Below, in pieces: positions 33,445 through 42,196 of a stretch of 64,000 nt of DNA. This DNA comes from Chryseobacterium arachidis (lineage in GTDB: Bacteria > Bacteroidota > Bacteroidia > Flavobacteriales > Weeksellaceae). Every line of letters starts with the position of its first letter. Within the stretch, counting starts at the first letter, position 1. Under the pieces are notes generated by a model. It searched no databases. It saw only the letters and a program-made list of their open reading frames with translations, and was not told the DNA's origin. Both the position numbers and the translations under genes were made by a program. The stretch is from NCBI RefSeq assembly GCF_900129245.1, contig NZ_FQUT01000003.1, positions 186,001 through 250,000 of the forward strand, in the 5' to 3' direction.

Positions 33445-33573
33445 GCTTTTCTAAATTTAATAATTTACACTTGGCTTTAAATTGTAAATTTATTATTTTA
33501 TTTAATATGGTATTCAATATTTTATAAATTTTGATGAAATATTTATTCCAATTCCTAAAAATAGATGAATATT

Positions 33574-34245
33574 TTAGAGCAAATCAGGACGTTTCTCAGC
33601 CGTTATTCTTACGGCTTCGTCATGTCTCCACTGCTCAATCTTACCGAAATTTCCGCTTAAAAGTACTTTAGGCACCTCCAAACCTTTGTAAACCTCCGGT
33701 CTTGTATAAATCGGCGGAGATAGTAAATCATCCTGAAAGCTGTCTGTTAAAGCGCTTTGTTCGTCGTTTAAAACTCCCGGCAGCAGACGGATTACCGAAT
33801 CTGCAAGAACACATGCTGCCAATTCACCACCCGTTAAAACATAATCTCCAATAGAAATTTCTTTTGTAATATGCAGATCTCTCACACGCTGATCGATGCC
33901 TTTATAGTGACCGCACAAAAAGATCAGATTGTTTTTAATAGAAAGTGTATTGGCTATTTTTTGATTTAGAGTAACGCCATCCGGTGTCAGATAAATCACT
34001 TCATCATATTCTCTCTGAGACTTTAGTTCGGAAATACAATTATCCAAAGGCTCCACCATCATTACCATTCCTGCTCCACCGCCGTAAGGTTCGTCATCAA
34101 TCTGCTTTTTCTTGTTTAGTCCCCACTCTCTCAAATGATGAAAATGTACTTCTGCCAGCCCCTTATCCATTGCTCTCTTCAGAATAGAAGTCTGAAAAGG
34201 GCTTGCCATCAATTCCGGAAGTACGCTTATAATGTCAATTCTCAT
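33574..34245 (-). CDS. trmD: tRNA (guanine37-N1)-methyltransferase
   Basis: It methylates G37 next to the anticodon using S-adenosylmethionine and prevents frameshifting. The 223-residue protein has RIDIISVLPELM at the start, DDEPYGGGAGMVMMVEPL (about 50-67), the trefoil-knot SAM site LCGHYKGIDQRV (about 113-124) and SIGDYVLTGGELAA (about 130-143), and LLSGNFGKIEQWRHDEA near the end. Its ATG overlaps the stop codon of the upstream oxidoreductase by four bases, so translation is likely coupled. Confidence 0.97.
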   Translation of the reverse strand: MRIDIISVLPELMASPFQTSILKRAMDKGLAEVHFHHLREWGLNKKKQIDDEPYGGGAGMVMMVEPLDNCISELKSQREYDEVIYLTPDGVTLNQKIANTLSIKNNLIFLCGHYKGIDQRVRDLHITKEISIGDYVLTGGELAACVLADSVIRLLPGVLNDEQSALTDSFQDDLLSPPIYTRPEVYKGLEVPKVLLSGNFGKIEQWRHDEAVRITAEKRPDLL

Positions 34246-35504
34246 TGTACTGTTTTATTTTTCTTATTCGGCAAAATTATTAATCTTAAAGAAGAATCTT
34301 TATTAAAATAACTCCACATCCAGTTGAAGAACACCGCCAGCTTATTTCTTACACTCAAAATCAACATCAAATGTAAAAACATCCAGAAGTACCAGGCGAA
34401 TAATCCCTGAAATTTAATGAATGGTAAGTCTACAACAGCTCTGTGTTTTCCGATGGTTGCTAATGATCCTTTATCGTCGTACTCATACTCTACCCAATCT
34501 GCAGAGCTTTTCTTTAAAAGATTTCTTCCTAAATTTTTTGCCTGATTAATCGCTACGTTAGCCACCTGAGGATGCCCCTGAGGATATTTCGGAGTTTCCA
34601 TATAGGCAATATCCCCTATTGCATAAATATTATCGTAGCCTTTTATTTTATTGTATCTGTCTGTTATATATCTGTTCCTGATTAAATTTTCCGCCGGAAA
34701 ACCATCCACCACATTGCCTGTAACTCCGGCTGCCCAGATTACGTTATTGGAAGCAATGGTTTTTCCGCTTTTCATGAAAACTTTATCGCCGTCATAATCC
34801 GTCACGTATTCTTGACTGAGGAAAGTTACTCCCAGGTCTTTCAGATATTTTTCGGATTTTTCCTGTGCTTCAGAGCTCATCACAGCAAGCGGCTTCTCTG
34901 TGGAACTGATCAAAATAATCTGAAGATGATCAAAATTCATGTAAGGGTAATCTCTCGGAAGGATTTCCTTTTTCATTTCTGCGAAAGCGCCTGCCAATTC
35001 CACACCGGTAGGCCCACTTCCAACGATTACAATATTCCAGTTTCCGTCGTCGCTTCGGCTTTTCTCAATGATCAATTTTTCAAAAGTCATCAACACATGA
35101 TTTCTGATGCTGATGGCTTCCTGAGTATTTTTCATTCCGAAAGCTTTACCTTCAAGGTCCTTATTCCCGAAAAAATTAGTTTTGCAGCCTGTTGCAATCA
35201 CCAGTTTGTCGTAACTGAATTCTGCTTCGTCGGTAATCACCTTATTGTTAAGGGTATCAATTTCCTTCACTTCCGTTAAACGGAACTGTGTATTTCTGGA
35301 ACGCTGAAAGATCTTTCTGAAGGGAAAAGAAATATTGGACGGTTCTATCCTTCCGCACGCCACCTGATAGAAAAGCGGCTGAAACATGTGATGATTGACC
35401 CGATCCAGAACAATGACTTTTTTGTTCTTGTTGTTCAATGTTTTCGCAAGTTGCAGCCCCGCAAAACCTCCTCCTATGATGATGACTTTTTCGCGTGTTT
35501 CCAT
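34242..35504 (-). CDS. type II NADH:quinone oxidoreductase-like FAD enzyme
   Basis: It would pass electrons from NADH to quinone without proton pumping. From the ATG at 35504 the protein is 420 residues, with an N-terminal FAD motif VIIIGGGFAGLQLAKTL, a second Rossmann motif IVIVGSGPTGVELAGAFAEM (about 162-181), the FAD segment IYAIGDIAYMETP, and a C-terminal membrane-binding helix region (FAWYFWMFLHLMLILSV). The longer TTG start is rejected because it overlaps the -7 element. It overlaps trmD by four bases. Confidence 0.9.
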   Translation of the reverse strand: METREKVIIIGGGFAGLQLAKTLNNKNKKVIVLDRVNHHMFQPLFYQVACGRIEPSNISFPFRKIFQRSRNTQFRLTEVKEIDTLNNKVITDEAEFSYDKLVIATGCKTNFFGNKDLEGKAFGMKNTQEAISIRNHVLMTFEKLIIEKSRSDDGNWNIVIVGSGPTGVELAGAFAEMKKEILPRDYPYMNFDHLQIILISSTEKPLAVMSSEAQEKSEKYLKDLGVTFLSQEYVTDYDGDKVFMKSGKTIASNNVIWAAGVTGNVVDGFPAENLIRNRYITDRYNKIKGYDNIYAIGDIAYMETPKYPQGHPQVANVAINQAKNLGRNLLKKSSADWVEYEYDDKGSLATIGKHRAVVDLPFIKFQGLFAWYFWMFLHLMLILSVRNKLAVFFNWMWSYFNKDSSLRLIILPNKKNKTVQ

Positions 35505-35510
35505 AGTACA

Positions 35511-35518
35511 CAAATTTA
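35511..35518 (-). promoter_or_regulatory. -7 element of the NDH-2 / trmD unit (near-leaderless)
   Basis: The minus strand reads TAAATTTG, ending six bases before the ATG at 35504. Confidence 0.65.
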
Positions 35519-35552
35519 CTGATTTTATTTAGCATTTAGAAGTGAAAAAAGT

Positions 35553-35560
35553 TAGTTTTG
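35553..35560 (+). promoter_or_regulatory. -7 element of the GH25 lysozyme gene
   Basis: TAGTTTTG fits TAnnTTTG and lies 20 nt before the ATG at 35581, inside the longer GTG-initiated frame. Confidence 0.5.
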
Positions 35561-35580
35561 TAAAACTTTATTCACAAACG

Positions 35581-36432
35581 ATGTACAGCAAAAAAACCGC
35601 CAAAAAGATCCATAAAACCCGCCGAAAGAATTATTTTTTCCGCCGTAAAGTGGTTCTCGTAATTTTGCTTATTGCATTAATCGGAACGGGGTTATACCTA
35701 AAGCAATCAATAAGTTACTATTACGCTTTATACTTTAATAAATTCACACATAAAAAGCTTCATAACAACGAAACCGAAACCTTGAGAATCCAGAAAATAC
35801 TGTCCAATAATCTGGATAAAACCTATGGATTTGACATTTCTCATTATCAAAATAAAGAAGACATAAAATGGGACAGTTTAACCATCGGAAACAAAACCAT
35901 TCCGCTGGAATTTGTTGTGATGCGTGCCACAATGGGAAACCGGAATGCCGATAAACATTTTGATGATTTTTGGGAGCAGGCGAAAAAGCAAAACCTGATC
36001 CGTGGGGCCTATCATTTTTACCGCGCAGATGAAGACCCGGTGATTCAGGCGAATAATTTTCTTGAGAATGTAAAGCTGGAAAGCGGAGATCTTCCGCCTA
36101 TTCTGGATATTGAAAAAATCCCGAAACGCAAGACAAATAAAAAACTCCTTGAAGATCTGAAAGTCTGGTGCAAAATCGTGGAGGAAACCTATGGGGAAAA
36201 ACCTATTATTTACACTTATTATCATTATTACAAAGATTTTCTGAAAGGCGAATTTGAAGGATATCCTTTATGGCTGGCCAATTATAACGATGTCCCCACT
36301 CCTTCTCCGGATGACAGCTGGGATTTCTGGCAGTTTACAGAAAACGGAATCGTTCACGGAATAAATACCAAAGTAGACCTGGATATCTACAATGGCAGCT
36401 TATGGTCTTTAAAAATGCTGACTATAAATTAG
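35581..36432 (+). CDS. GH25-family lysozyme-like muramidase, membrane anchored
   Basis: From the ATG at 35581 the protein is 283 residues. A lysine/arginine-rich cytoplasmic tail is followed by one transmembrane helix (VVLVILLIALIGTGLYL, about residues 24-40) and a GH25 domain (about 77-283): YGFDISHYQ with the first catalytic Asp, GAYHFYRADEDP, LPPILDIEKIP with the DxE pair, and KVDLDIYNGS. It cuts the glycan of peptidoglycan. The start at 35581 is preferred to GTG 35542 because a -7 element lies between them. It is divergent from NDH-2. Confidence 0.9.
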   Translation: MYSKKTAKKIHKTRRKNYFFRRKVVLVILLIALIGTGLYLKQSISYYYALYFNKFTHKKLHNNETETLRIQKILSNNLDKTYGFDISHYQNKEDIKWDSLTIGNKTIPLEFVVMRATMGNRNADKHFDDFWEQAKKQNLIRGAYHFYRADEDPVIQANNFLENVKLESGDLPPILDIEKIPKRKTNKKLLEDLKVWCKIVEETYGEKPIIYTYYHYYKDFLKGEFEGYPLWLANYNDVPTPSPDDSWDFWQFTENGIVHGINTKVDLDIYNGSLWSLKMLTIN

Positions 36433-38075
36433 TTTTTCAGAAAATCAATCACATCTTTGTTCAGTTCGTCCGCAATTTCGAAAGGAAGATAATGGGAAGC
36501 TTTAGGATAAATTTTCAATTTTGCGTTGGGGATTTCTTTGGCAATCATTTCGGTATGATCTCTTTTAATAACATCTTTTTCCCCAGCAAGGACTAAAACA
36601 GGGGTTTGTATTGTATGTAAAGACTTTTTATTGATATTGGGTTCTTTTAACATCAAATTCAACAGTCTTTTTTCATTTTCATTCTCCGGCTGATTGGCAA
36701 GCTGCATCATCCTGAATTTACCCTTAAATTCCTTTAATAGATCTTCATCCAAACCCTCCGGAAAGACATTGGCTCCGATTACGATTAACTTATTTATATT
36801 TTGGGGATATTTCAAGGCAAATTCCAGTCCCGAATTTCCGCCGTCGCTCCAGCCTAAAATATGAGTTTTTGATATATTTAAATGATCCATCAGATTTTTC
36901 AGATCATCGGTAAAAATCTTATAATTCAGATCTTTATTGGTAAAATCCTTGCTTTTTCCCTGAGCTCTTGTATCGATGGCAATGACTTTGAATTTTTTTG
37001 AAAGTTCAGGAATCTGTTTGTAAAATTCTTTAATACTTCCGCCGTTTCCGTGAAGCAAAACTAACGGTTCTCCCTCACCATAGATTTCATAATACAACTC
37101 TGCATCATTCAATTTTACCATTTTTCCGACAGCATCATTTTTACCGTAAATAGAATTTTCCGATTCTATATTATACTGACTTAAATCCGGAAACAACATG
37201 GAAGCTTTATCACTGTTTTCTTTCATTTCGTCTTTGATATTTTTCCCGTTTTTATCCACTTTTACATCTATATTTATTGCCGGTGCCGCAATCGACATTT
37301 TCATCCAATCCCCATAAAACTCTCGGATATAACCTGTTCTGAATAATGCAGCACTGATATTTATTCTTCCTTCAAATCTTTTCAGAAATTGTATTCCGAT
37401 GAAAAACTTGCCCTGAACCCAGATATTTCTGTCATTAACATCCAATGTAAAAGTACCGTCTTTAATCATATCCTCAGTCAGTTCAACCGTAATTTCTTCT
37501 TCCAGAATATTTTTATCCGGCATCCCATTTTTTTCCGAATAAATACTGTAACGCATCATTACCGGCTGGTTGGAGGTATATTTTGAAATATTCAGGTTGA
37601 TGTTTTTAATTTTAGACCTTTTACTCGCATTAAATTCTAAGGCTGTTTCTCCTAGAAAATTAGAGTTATTAAAATCAGGATTTACAGAATACGTCACGCT
37701 TTTCGTTTTTGTATTAACACCCCAGTTTTTATCAACTAACTTTTTCGGTGCCAATTTAACTTCCTTAATATCCCTTACCTTTTCAGTTAAAATAATTTTT
37801 TGAGGGTTTTCTTTAATGAAATCTTTAATACCTTGGGAAAAACTTTCATAGCCTGCCACATCAATTTTCACTTTATGCGATGTATTTGCCTTTGAAAGAT
37901 CAATGGAAAAAATTCCTTTTTCATCTGAAATTGCTCCAACAGATTCTTTTTCGACTCCAATTTTCACATAAGGAATCGGTATTTTTTCGTCTCTGGAAAC
38001 AACGGTTCCGGAAACGACCTGTGCATTGAAATAAAAAGCAGAAAATAAAAGAAATAAAATATTGATTTTTTTCAT
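36429..38075 (-). CDS. carboxypeptidase-regulatory-like domain fused to alpha/beta hydrolase
   Basis: The 548-residue protein has a signal peptide (1-19), a CarboxypepD_reg-like beta domain (about 20-97; VVSGTVVSRDEKIPIPYVKIGV), an unassigned beta domain (about 125-270), and a full alpha/beta hydrolase domain (about 320-548). The catalytic triad is visible: nucleophile Ser410 in GWSDGG, Asp501 in GEKD, His528 in ASHYLP, with oxyanion HGNGG at 342-346. The first two parts look like a typical Bacteroidota surface-protein start. It would be a secreted or periplasmic esterase/hydrolase; the substrate is unknown. It converges with the GH25 gene, overlapping it by 4 nt. Confidence 0.88.
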   Translation of the reverse strand: MKKINILFLLFSAFYFNAQVVSGTVVSRDEKIPIPYVKIGVEKESVGAISDEKGIFSIDLSKANTSHKVKIDVAGYESFSQGIKDFIKENPQKIILTEKVRDIKEVKLAPKKLVDKNWGVNTKTKSVTYSVNPDFNNSNFLGETALEFNASKRSKIKNINLNISKYTSNQPVMMRYSIYSEKNGMPDKNILEEEITVELTEDMIKDGTFTLDVNDRNIWVQGKFFIGIQFLKRFEGRINISAALFRTGYIREFYGDWMKMSIAAPAINIDVKVDKNGKNIKDEMKENSDKASMLFPDLSQYNIESENSIYGKNDAVGKMVKLNDAELYYEIYGEGEPLVLLHGNGGSIKEFYKQIPELSKKFKVIAIDTRAQGKSKDFTNKDLNYKIFTDDLKNLMDHLNISKTHILGWSDGGNSGLEFALKYPQNINKLIVIGANVFPEGLDEDLLKEFKGKFRMMQLANQPENENEKRLLNLMLKEPNINKKSLHTIQTPVLVLAGEKDVIKRDHTEMIAKEIPNAKLKIYPKASHYLPFEIADELNKDVIDFLKN

Positions 38076-38204
38076 AGTAAAAAGTTTGCAGCAAAAATCA
38101 AATTTTTAAACCACAAACAATCATAACATGATATTAAAATTAAATCTGATTTAGTTAAAATTAATGTAAAACATGGTTAAACTGCGATATTTATTGGGAA
38201 ATAA

Positions 38205-39335
38205 TTACTTAAATGGCTTCCTTTGAATCCATTCTGTTTTGGGAGTCACCGATGTAAAAATCTTTTCTATGAATTGATTTAAAAGGAAATTGTTATGCTT
38301 TATCAATCCGAATATTTCTACAGGTTCAGCTCCGATTGTTGATTTTATTTCTAATGCCGTTCTTCCGAAAATAACTCTCTTAAACCGGTGATCTATTGAA
38401 AACCCTACCATATCCAACAGCATGTTAAGATACAATTGCTTTTCTTTCTGAATCTCTTTGTTGTAGCCCAAGAAATAAGTATCAATATCTTCATTATTTA
38501 AAATTAAAGTATAAAAACCTACTAATTTTTCTTCTGAAAAATATCCGAAGACTTTAAACTTTTCTCTCAGATTTTCCTTCATGTTCTCAAAATGATTTTC
38601 TGCTAAAAAGAAGGTGTTGAAAGGAGCATTTTCAGCAACATTCTGATAAAGGAAATTTATTTCTTGCTGATGTTTTTTTATTTCATCTAGATCTAATTCA
38701 TGCTTTTTAACTTCAGTCAGCCTTTTTCTGGCAGATTTGACCCGGCTTCTGTATTTTGTGGAAAAATCATTCAGATAATCTTCGAAAGTTTTCCAATTAT
38801 CCCTCAGTTTCAGCATCATGGTCGGCTGAACAGAAAACCTGAAATAAGATTTATGCTTTTTATCCTGAAAAAACTGAACGAAATTCGACTGATAATCTTT
38901 ATAAATAACCAACGACGTTTTCCTGATCTCTTTTTGCATTTTGATGACAGCCTCATCCAAAAGCGGAATCACTTTTTCAACTGTAATTTTGGAAGCATCA
39001 AAATAAAAACCGTTTTGCCCTGTCAGCATATTGTTTCCCAAAATCATCACATCTTTACTGAACTGCCTTGCGGTAAAATTTCTCACATTGCACCAAACCT
39101 CGTTCTTCTGAAAAGTTTTATGCCGGATAAAACTCAGATATTGAAATAATGCGCCGCCTATTAATTCTTCGTTCATAAAAAATCCAACAAAAAAGCATTC
39201 CATATTTCTGGGTCCGGAAGTTTCAAGAACATAAAAATATTCTTTGGAAAGCATAATATTATGATTCCCGACAATTGTATTCCAACTTTCAGGTAAATCG
39301 GAAGTTTTGCTGTAAATTTTTAAAGTATATGACAT
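38205..39335 (-). CDS. GNAT/FemAB-like acyltransferase
   Basis: The 376-residue protein lacks a signal peptide and has a FemAB-like layout of two GNAT-type halves: KTSDLPESWNTIVGNHNIMLSKEYFYVLE at the start and, in the second half, FGYFSEEKLVGFYTLILNNEDIDTYFLGYN followed by DHRFKRVIFGRTALEIKSTIG. Such proteins transfer acyl or aminoacyl groups, sometimes to peptidoglycan precursors. The exact substrate cannot be told. It lies downstream of a DUF1761 gene, separated from it by a terminator. Confidence 0.72.
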   Translation of the reverse strand: MSYTLKIYSKTSDLPESWNTIVGNHNIMLSKEYFYVLETSGPRNMECFFVGFFMNEELIGGALFQYLSFIRHKTFQKNEVWCNVRNFTARQFSKDVMILGNNMLTGQNGFYFDASKITVEKVIPLLDEAVIKMQKEIRKTSLVIYKDYQSNFVQFFQDKKHKSYFRFSVQPTMMLKLRDNWKTFEDYLNDFSTKYRSRVKSARKRLTEVKKHELDLDEIKKHQQEINFLYQNVAENAPFNTFFLAENHFENMKENLREKFKVFGYFSEEKLVGFYTLILNNEDIDTYFLGYNKEIQKEKQLYLNMLLDMVGFSIDHRFKRVIFGRTALEIKSTIGAEPVEIFGLIKHNNFLLNQFIEKIFTSVTPKTEWIQRKPFK

Positions 39336-39339
39336 AAAA

Positions 39340-39361
39340 AAGGCTACGCAAAAGTGGCCTT
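39340..39361 (-). terminator. terminator of the DUF1761 gene
   Basis: Leftward, AAGGCCAC pairs with GTAGCCTT (one mismatch) and is followed by six T, ending just before the start of the acyltransferase gene. Confidence 0.6.
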
Positions 39362-39380
39362 ATCTTTTAATGTGTTCAAA

Positions 39381-39896
39381 TTATTTTTGTGTCACCCAAT
39401 GAAAACCGTCCACTGCGTACCAACCGCAGATAATTCCCCCCATAATGGTAATGGTGATAACCCAATATCCGGTATTAATCATCGTATATTTCCACGATTT
39501 TCTTTCGAACATGGCATTAATGGCAATCATCGGAAAAACAAATAAAAATCCTGCCATAAAAGCATGCAAAGCACCATGACCAAACGACCGGTATGCCATT
39601 CCATAGTCTTTCATAAATGCATGATACGACGGATTGGCATTCATTTCGTCACCGCCCACCATTCCGAGAGCACCAAATTGATGTATTGTGACAAACTCAA
39701 TAAAAAGCGCCATTAATCCAGACAAAATCACAGAAAAAACAAAAACACCGGCCATAGAGCCTTTCATTTTCTCTTCTGTTAATCCCACCTCTTCCATCCA
39801 TGCTTTTCCAAACAATTTGGGATGATACCATATAAATCCCATGATTAAAGGGACAAGTGCGGCCACGAAAATAGCCCAAGAGTTGATTTCTGCCAT
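39381..39896 (-). CDS. DUF1761 domain membrane protein
   Basis: The 171-residue protein has about four hydrophobic segments and the DUF1761 pattern: WAIFVAALVPLIMGFIWYHPKLFGKAWMEEVGLTEE at the start and GALHAFMAGFLFVFPMIAINAMFERKSWKY later. Function is unknown; these are inner-membrane proteins. ATG at 39896 gives the expected start. Confidence 0.85.
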   Translation of the reverse strand: MAEINSWAIFVAALVPLIMGFIWYHPKLFGKAWMEEVGLTEEKMKGSMAGVFVFSVILSGLMALFIEFVTIHQFGALGMVGGDEMNANPSYHAFMKDYGMAYRSFGHGALHAFMAGFLFVFPMIAINAMFERKSWKYTMINTGYWVITITIMGGIICGWYAVDGFHWVTQK

Positions 39897-40124
39897 AGTT
39901 TTAATTTTTAAATTATCTATAATAAATCTACATCAAAAATCAATACAAAAATAAATAAAACGCAAATTAAATTTAATTTTAACTAAAATAAACCAAACAA
40001 AAAGCTATTTAACAAATAATAAATTAAAAAATTCACCAAACCGTTATTAATTTCCACCACAAAAGATTATCCGCCATTGGAATTGAAGAGATGCGTACCC
40101 TGATTTTATCTTATTACATTTTTG
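39897..40124. other. intergenic region between divergent genes
   Basis: AT-rich DNA without recognised elements apart from the -7 box at 40125. Confidence 0.4.
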
Positions 40125-40132
40125 TACTTTTG
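40125..40132 (+). promoter_or_regulatory. -7 element of the ABC-F gene
   Basis: TACTTTTG matches TAnnTTTG 40 nt before the start codon. Confidence 0.55.
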
Positions 40133-40172
40133 CGGCTCAGTTTAAGTATTTAAATCAAACCCAAACATTCCA

Positions 40173-42074
40173 ATGAATTACGTTTCTGTTGAAAACCTTA
40201 CCAAATCTTACGGCATCAAGGTTCTGTTCCAAAATATTACCTGCCATGTAAACGAAGGGGATAAAATTGCTATTGTTGCCAAAAACGGAAGCGGAAAATC
40301 TACCCTCCTGAAAATTCTGATGGGAAAAGAAATTGCGGACAGCGGAACAGTAATCATCAACAAAGATATTCAAGTAGTTTTATTTGACCAGGAGATTGAT
40401 TTTGATTCGAATCTTACAATTGACGAATTCATGATGACCTTGGATTCTGCGCCGATCAAAGCTTTAAAAAACTATCACAAATCGCTTCATTCCACAGATA
40501 ATGATTTTATCGAAAAAGCATTACTGGAAATGGAAGCGCACAAAGCCTGGGATCTGGAGAACGAAATGAAACAGATTCTCTCTCAGCTTAAAATTACAGA
40601 TCTGGAGGCAAAAATGGGAACGCTTTCGGGAGGGCAGATTAAGCGTGTGGCATTGGCAAAATTACTTACTGAAACCAGAGCGGAACACCGCCACACCCTG
40701 TTAATTATGGATGAGCCTACCAACCACCTGGATGTGGAAATGGTGGAATGGCTTGAAAATTATTTAAGCAAAGCAAAAATCACTTTACTTCTTGTGACCC
40801 ACGACAGGTACTTTCTGGACAGTGTTTGTGAAACGATCTGGGAAATGGAGGATAAAAATCTGTACGTACACAACGGTTCATATGCGACATACCTTGAAAA
40901 TAAAATGATCCGTGAGGACAATATGAACGCAACCATCGACAAAGCCAATAACCTTTATAGAAAGGAGCTGGAATGGATGCGAAGACAGCCGAAAGCCAGA
41001 ACGACAAAATCTAAATCTAGGATCGATGCTTTCTACGAAACTGAAAAAGTAGCCAAAACAGATACACGAAAACAAGGTTTGGAACTTGATTTTGAAATGA
41101 AAAGACTGGGAAGCAAAATTCTTGAACTTCATGGCATTGATAAAAGTTTCGGAAGTAAAGTGTTATTGAAAGATTTCAGCTATCAGTTCCAGAGAGGCGA
41201 AAAAGTAGGAATTGTAGGAAAAAACGGAGCCGGAAAATCTACTCTGTTAAATATTATTCAGGGATTCGAAAAGGCTGATAAAGGAGAAATTGAAACGGGA
41301 GAAACGATTCATTTCGGTTATTTTTCACAAAAAGGATTAACCTATAAAGAAGATGAAAGAGTTATTGATTTCATTAAGGAAGTTGCGGAATACTATCCTT
41401 TAGCCAACGGTAAAAGTCTTTCTGCATCGCAGTTTTTAAGATTATTCTTGTTTGATGATCAAACGCAATACTCTCCTATTTCCAAGCTTTCGGGTGGCGA
41501 AAAAAGAAGACTGCATTTAATGTATATCTTATATCAAAATCCAAACTTTTTGATTTTTGATGAACCCACCAACGATCTGGATCTTCCAACTTTGACGGTT
41601 CTTGAAAATTTTTTACAGCAATTCCAGGGCTCACTGATTATAGTTTCCCACGACAGATATTTTATGGACAGAATTGTGGATCATGTTCTGGCTTTTGAAG
41701 GCGAAGGAAAAATCAGGGATTTTGTTGGAAACTTCTCAGAATACCGTGAAGCAAAAAGCCGTGAAGAGTCTTTGGAAAAATCGTCAAATCAAAAAACTGA
41801 GCCTGTAAAAGAAATAGCTCCCGTTGTAAATACTTCTCAAGCTTCACCAAAAAAGAAAAAGCTTTCCTTTAAAGAACAAAGAGAGCTCGAAATCATCGAA
41901 AAAGAAATGCCTGAATTTGAAGAACAAAGAGCCAAAATTCTCGACCAGCTTAATAATGAAGCGGATTATGAAAAAATTTCAAAATTATCTGCAGATTTAG
42001 AAAGCATTTCCGAAAAGCTTGAAAACCATGAGTTGAGATGGCTGGAACTGCAGGAGATTTTAGGAGAAGCTTAG
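40173..42074 (+). CDS. ABC-F family ATPase (Uup/EttA group)
   Basis: The 633-residue protein has two ATP-binding domains and no membrane segment. The first has Walker A AKNGSGKSTLL (about 36-46) and LSGGQIKRVALAKLL with Walker B LLIMDEPTNHLD; the second has GKNGAGKSTLL (about 350-360), LSGGEKRRLHLMYIL and FLIFDEPTNDLD. The linker between them (about 250-300) is arginine/lysine-rich, as in ABC-F proteins that act on the ribosome, and a C-terminal coiled coil (about 560-633) is like that of Uup. It would act in translation quality control or DNA-linked roles rather than transport. All motifs are intact, in contrast to the ABC protein at 54050. Confidence 0.95.
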   Translation: MNYVSVENLTKSYGIKVLFQNITCHVNEGDKIAIVAKNGSGKSTLLKILMGKEIADSGTVIINKDIQVVLFDQEIDFDSNLTIDEFMMTLDSAPIKALKNYHKSLHSTDNDFIEKALLEMEAHKAWDLENEMKQILSQLKITDLEAKMGTLSGGQIKRVALAKLLTETRAEHRHTLLIMDEPTNHLDVEMVEWLENYLSKAKITLLLVTHDRYFLDSVCETIWEMEDKNLYVHNGSYATYLENKMIREDNMNATIDKANNLYRKELEWMRRQPKARTTKSKSRIDAFYETEKVAKTDTRKQGLELDFEMKRLGSKILELHGIDKSFGSKVLLKDFSYQFQRGEKVGIVGKNGAGKSTLLNIIQGFEKADKGEIETGETIHFGYFSQKGLTYKEDERVIDFIKEVAEYYPLANGKSLSASQFLRLFLFDDQTQYSPISKLSGGEKRRLHLMYILYQNPNFLIFDEPTNDLDLPTLTVLENFLQQFQGSLIIVSHDRYFMDRIVDHVLAFEGEGKIRDFVGNFSEYREAKSREESLEKSSNQKTEPVKEIAPVVNTSQASPKKKKLSFKEQRELEIIEKEMPEFEEQRAKILDQLNNEADYEKISKLSADLESISEKLENHELRWLELQEILGEA

Positions 42075-42113
42075 TTGAGTTGGGTTGGAAGGCGTGAGAG
42101 TTTGAGAATATTA

Positions 42114-42178
42114 GTGTTTGAGAGTGAGAGTGCTTGAGGATGTAGAGATATTATGTTCACACGCTCAATCTCAAACAC
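42114..42178. repeat. intergenic inverted repeat, 15-bp arms
   Basis: GTGTTTGAGAGTGAG (42114-42128) is mirrored with one mismatch at 42164-42178. The surrounding 100 nt is rich in GAGTTTGAGA-type words. It lies between convergent genes and may act as a bidirectional stop. Confidence 0.65.
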
Positions 42179-42196
42179 TCCTACCCTGCCACTTAT

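Noticed and set aside
34812..35279. 155-aa plus-strand frame opposite NDH-2
   Set aside because: Shadow frame antisense to a strongly conserved FAD enzyme; no family signature.
35505..35513. TTG start of the NDH-2 gene giving three extra residues
   Set aside because: It overlaps the TAAATTTG -7 element, so it cannot be in the mRNA.
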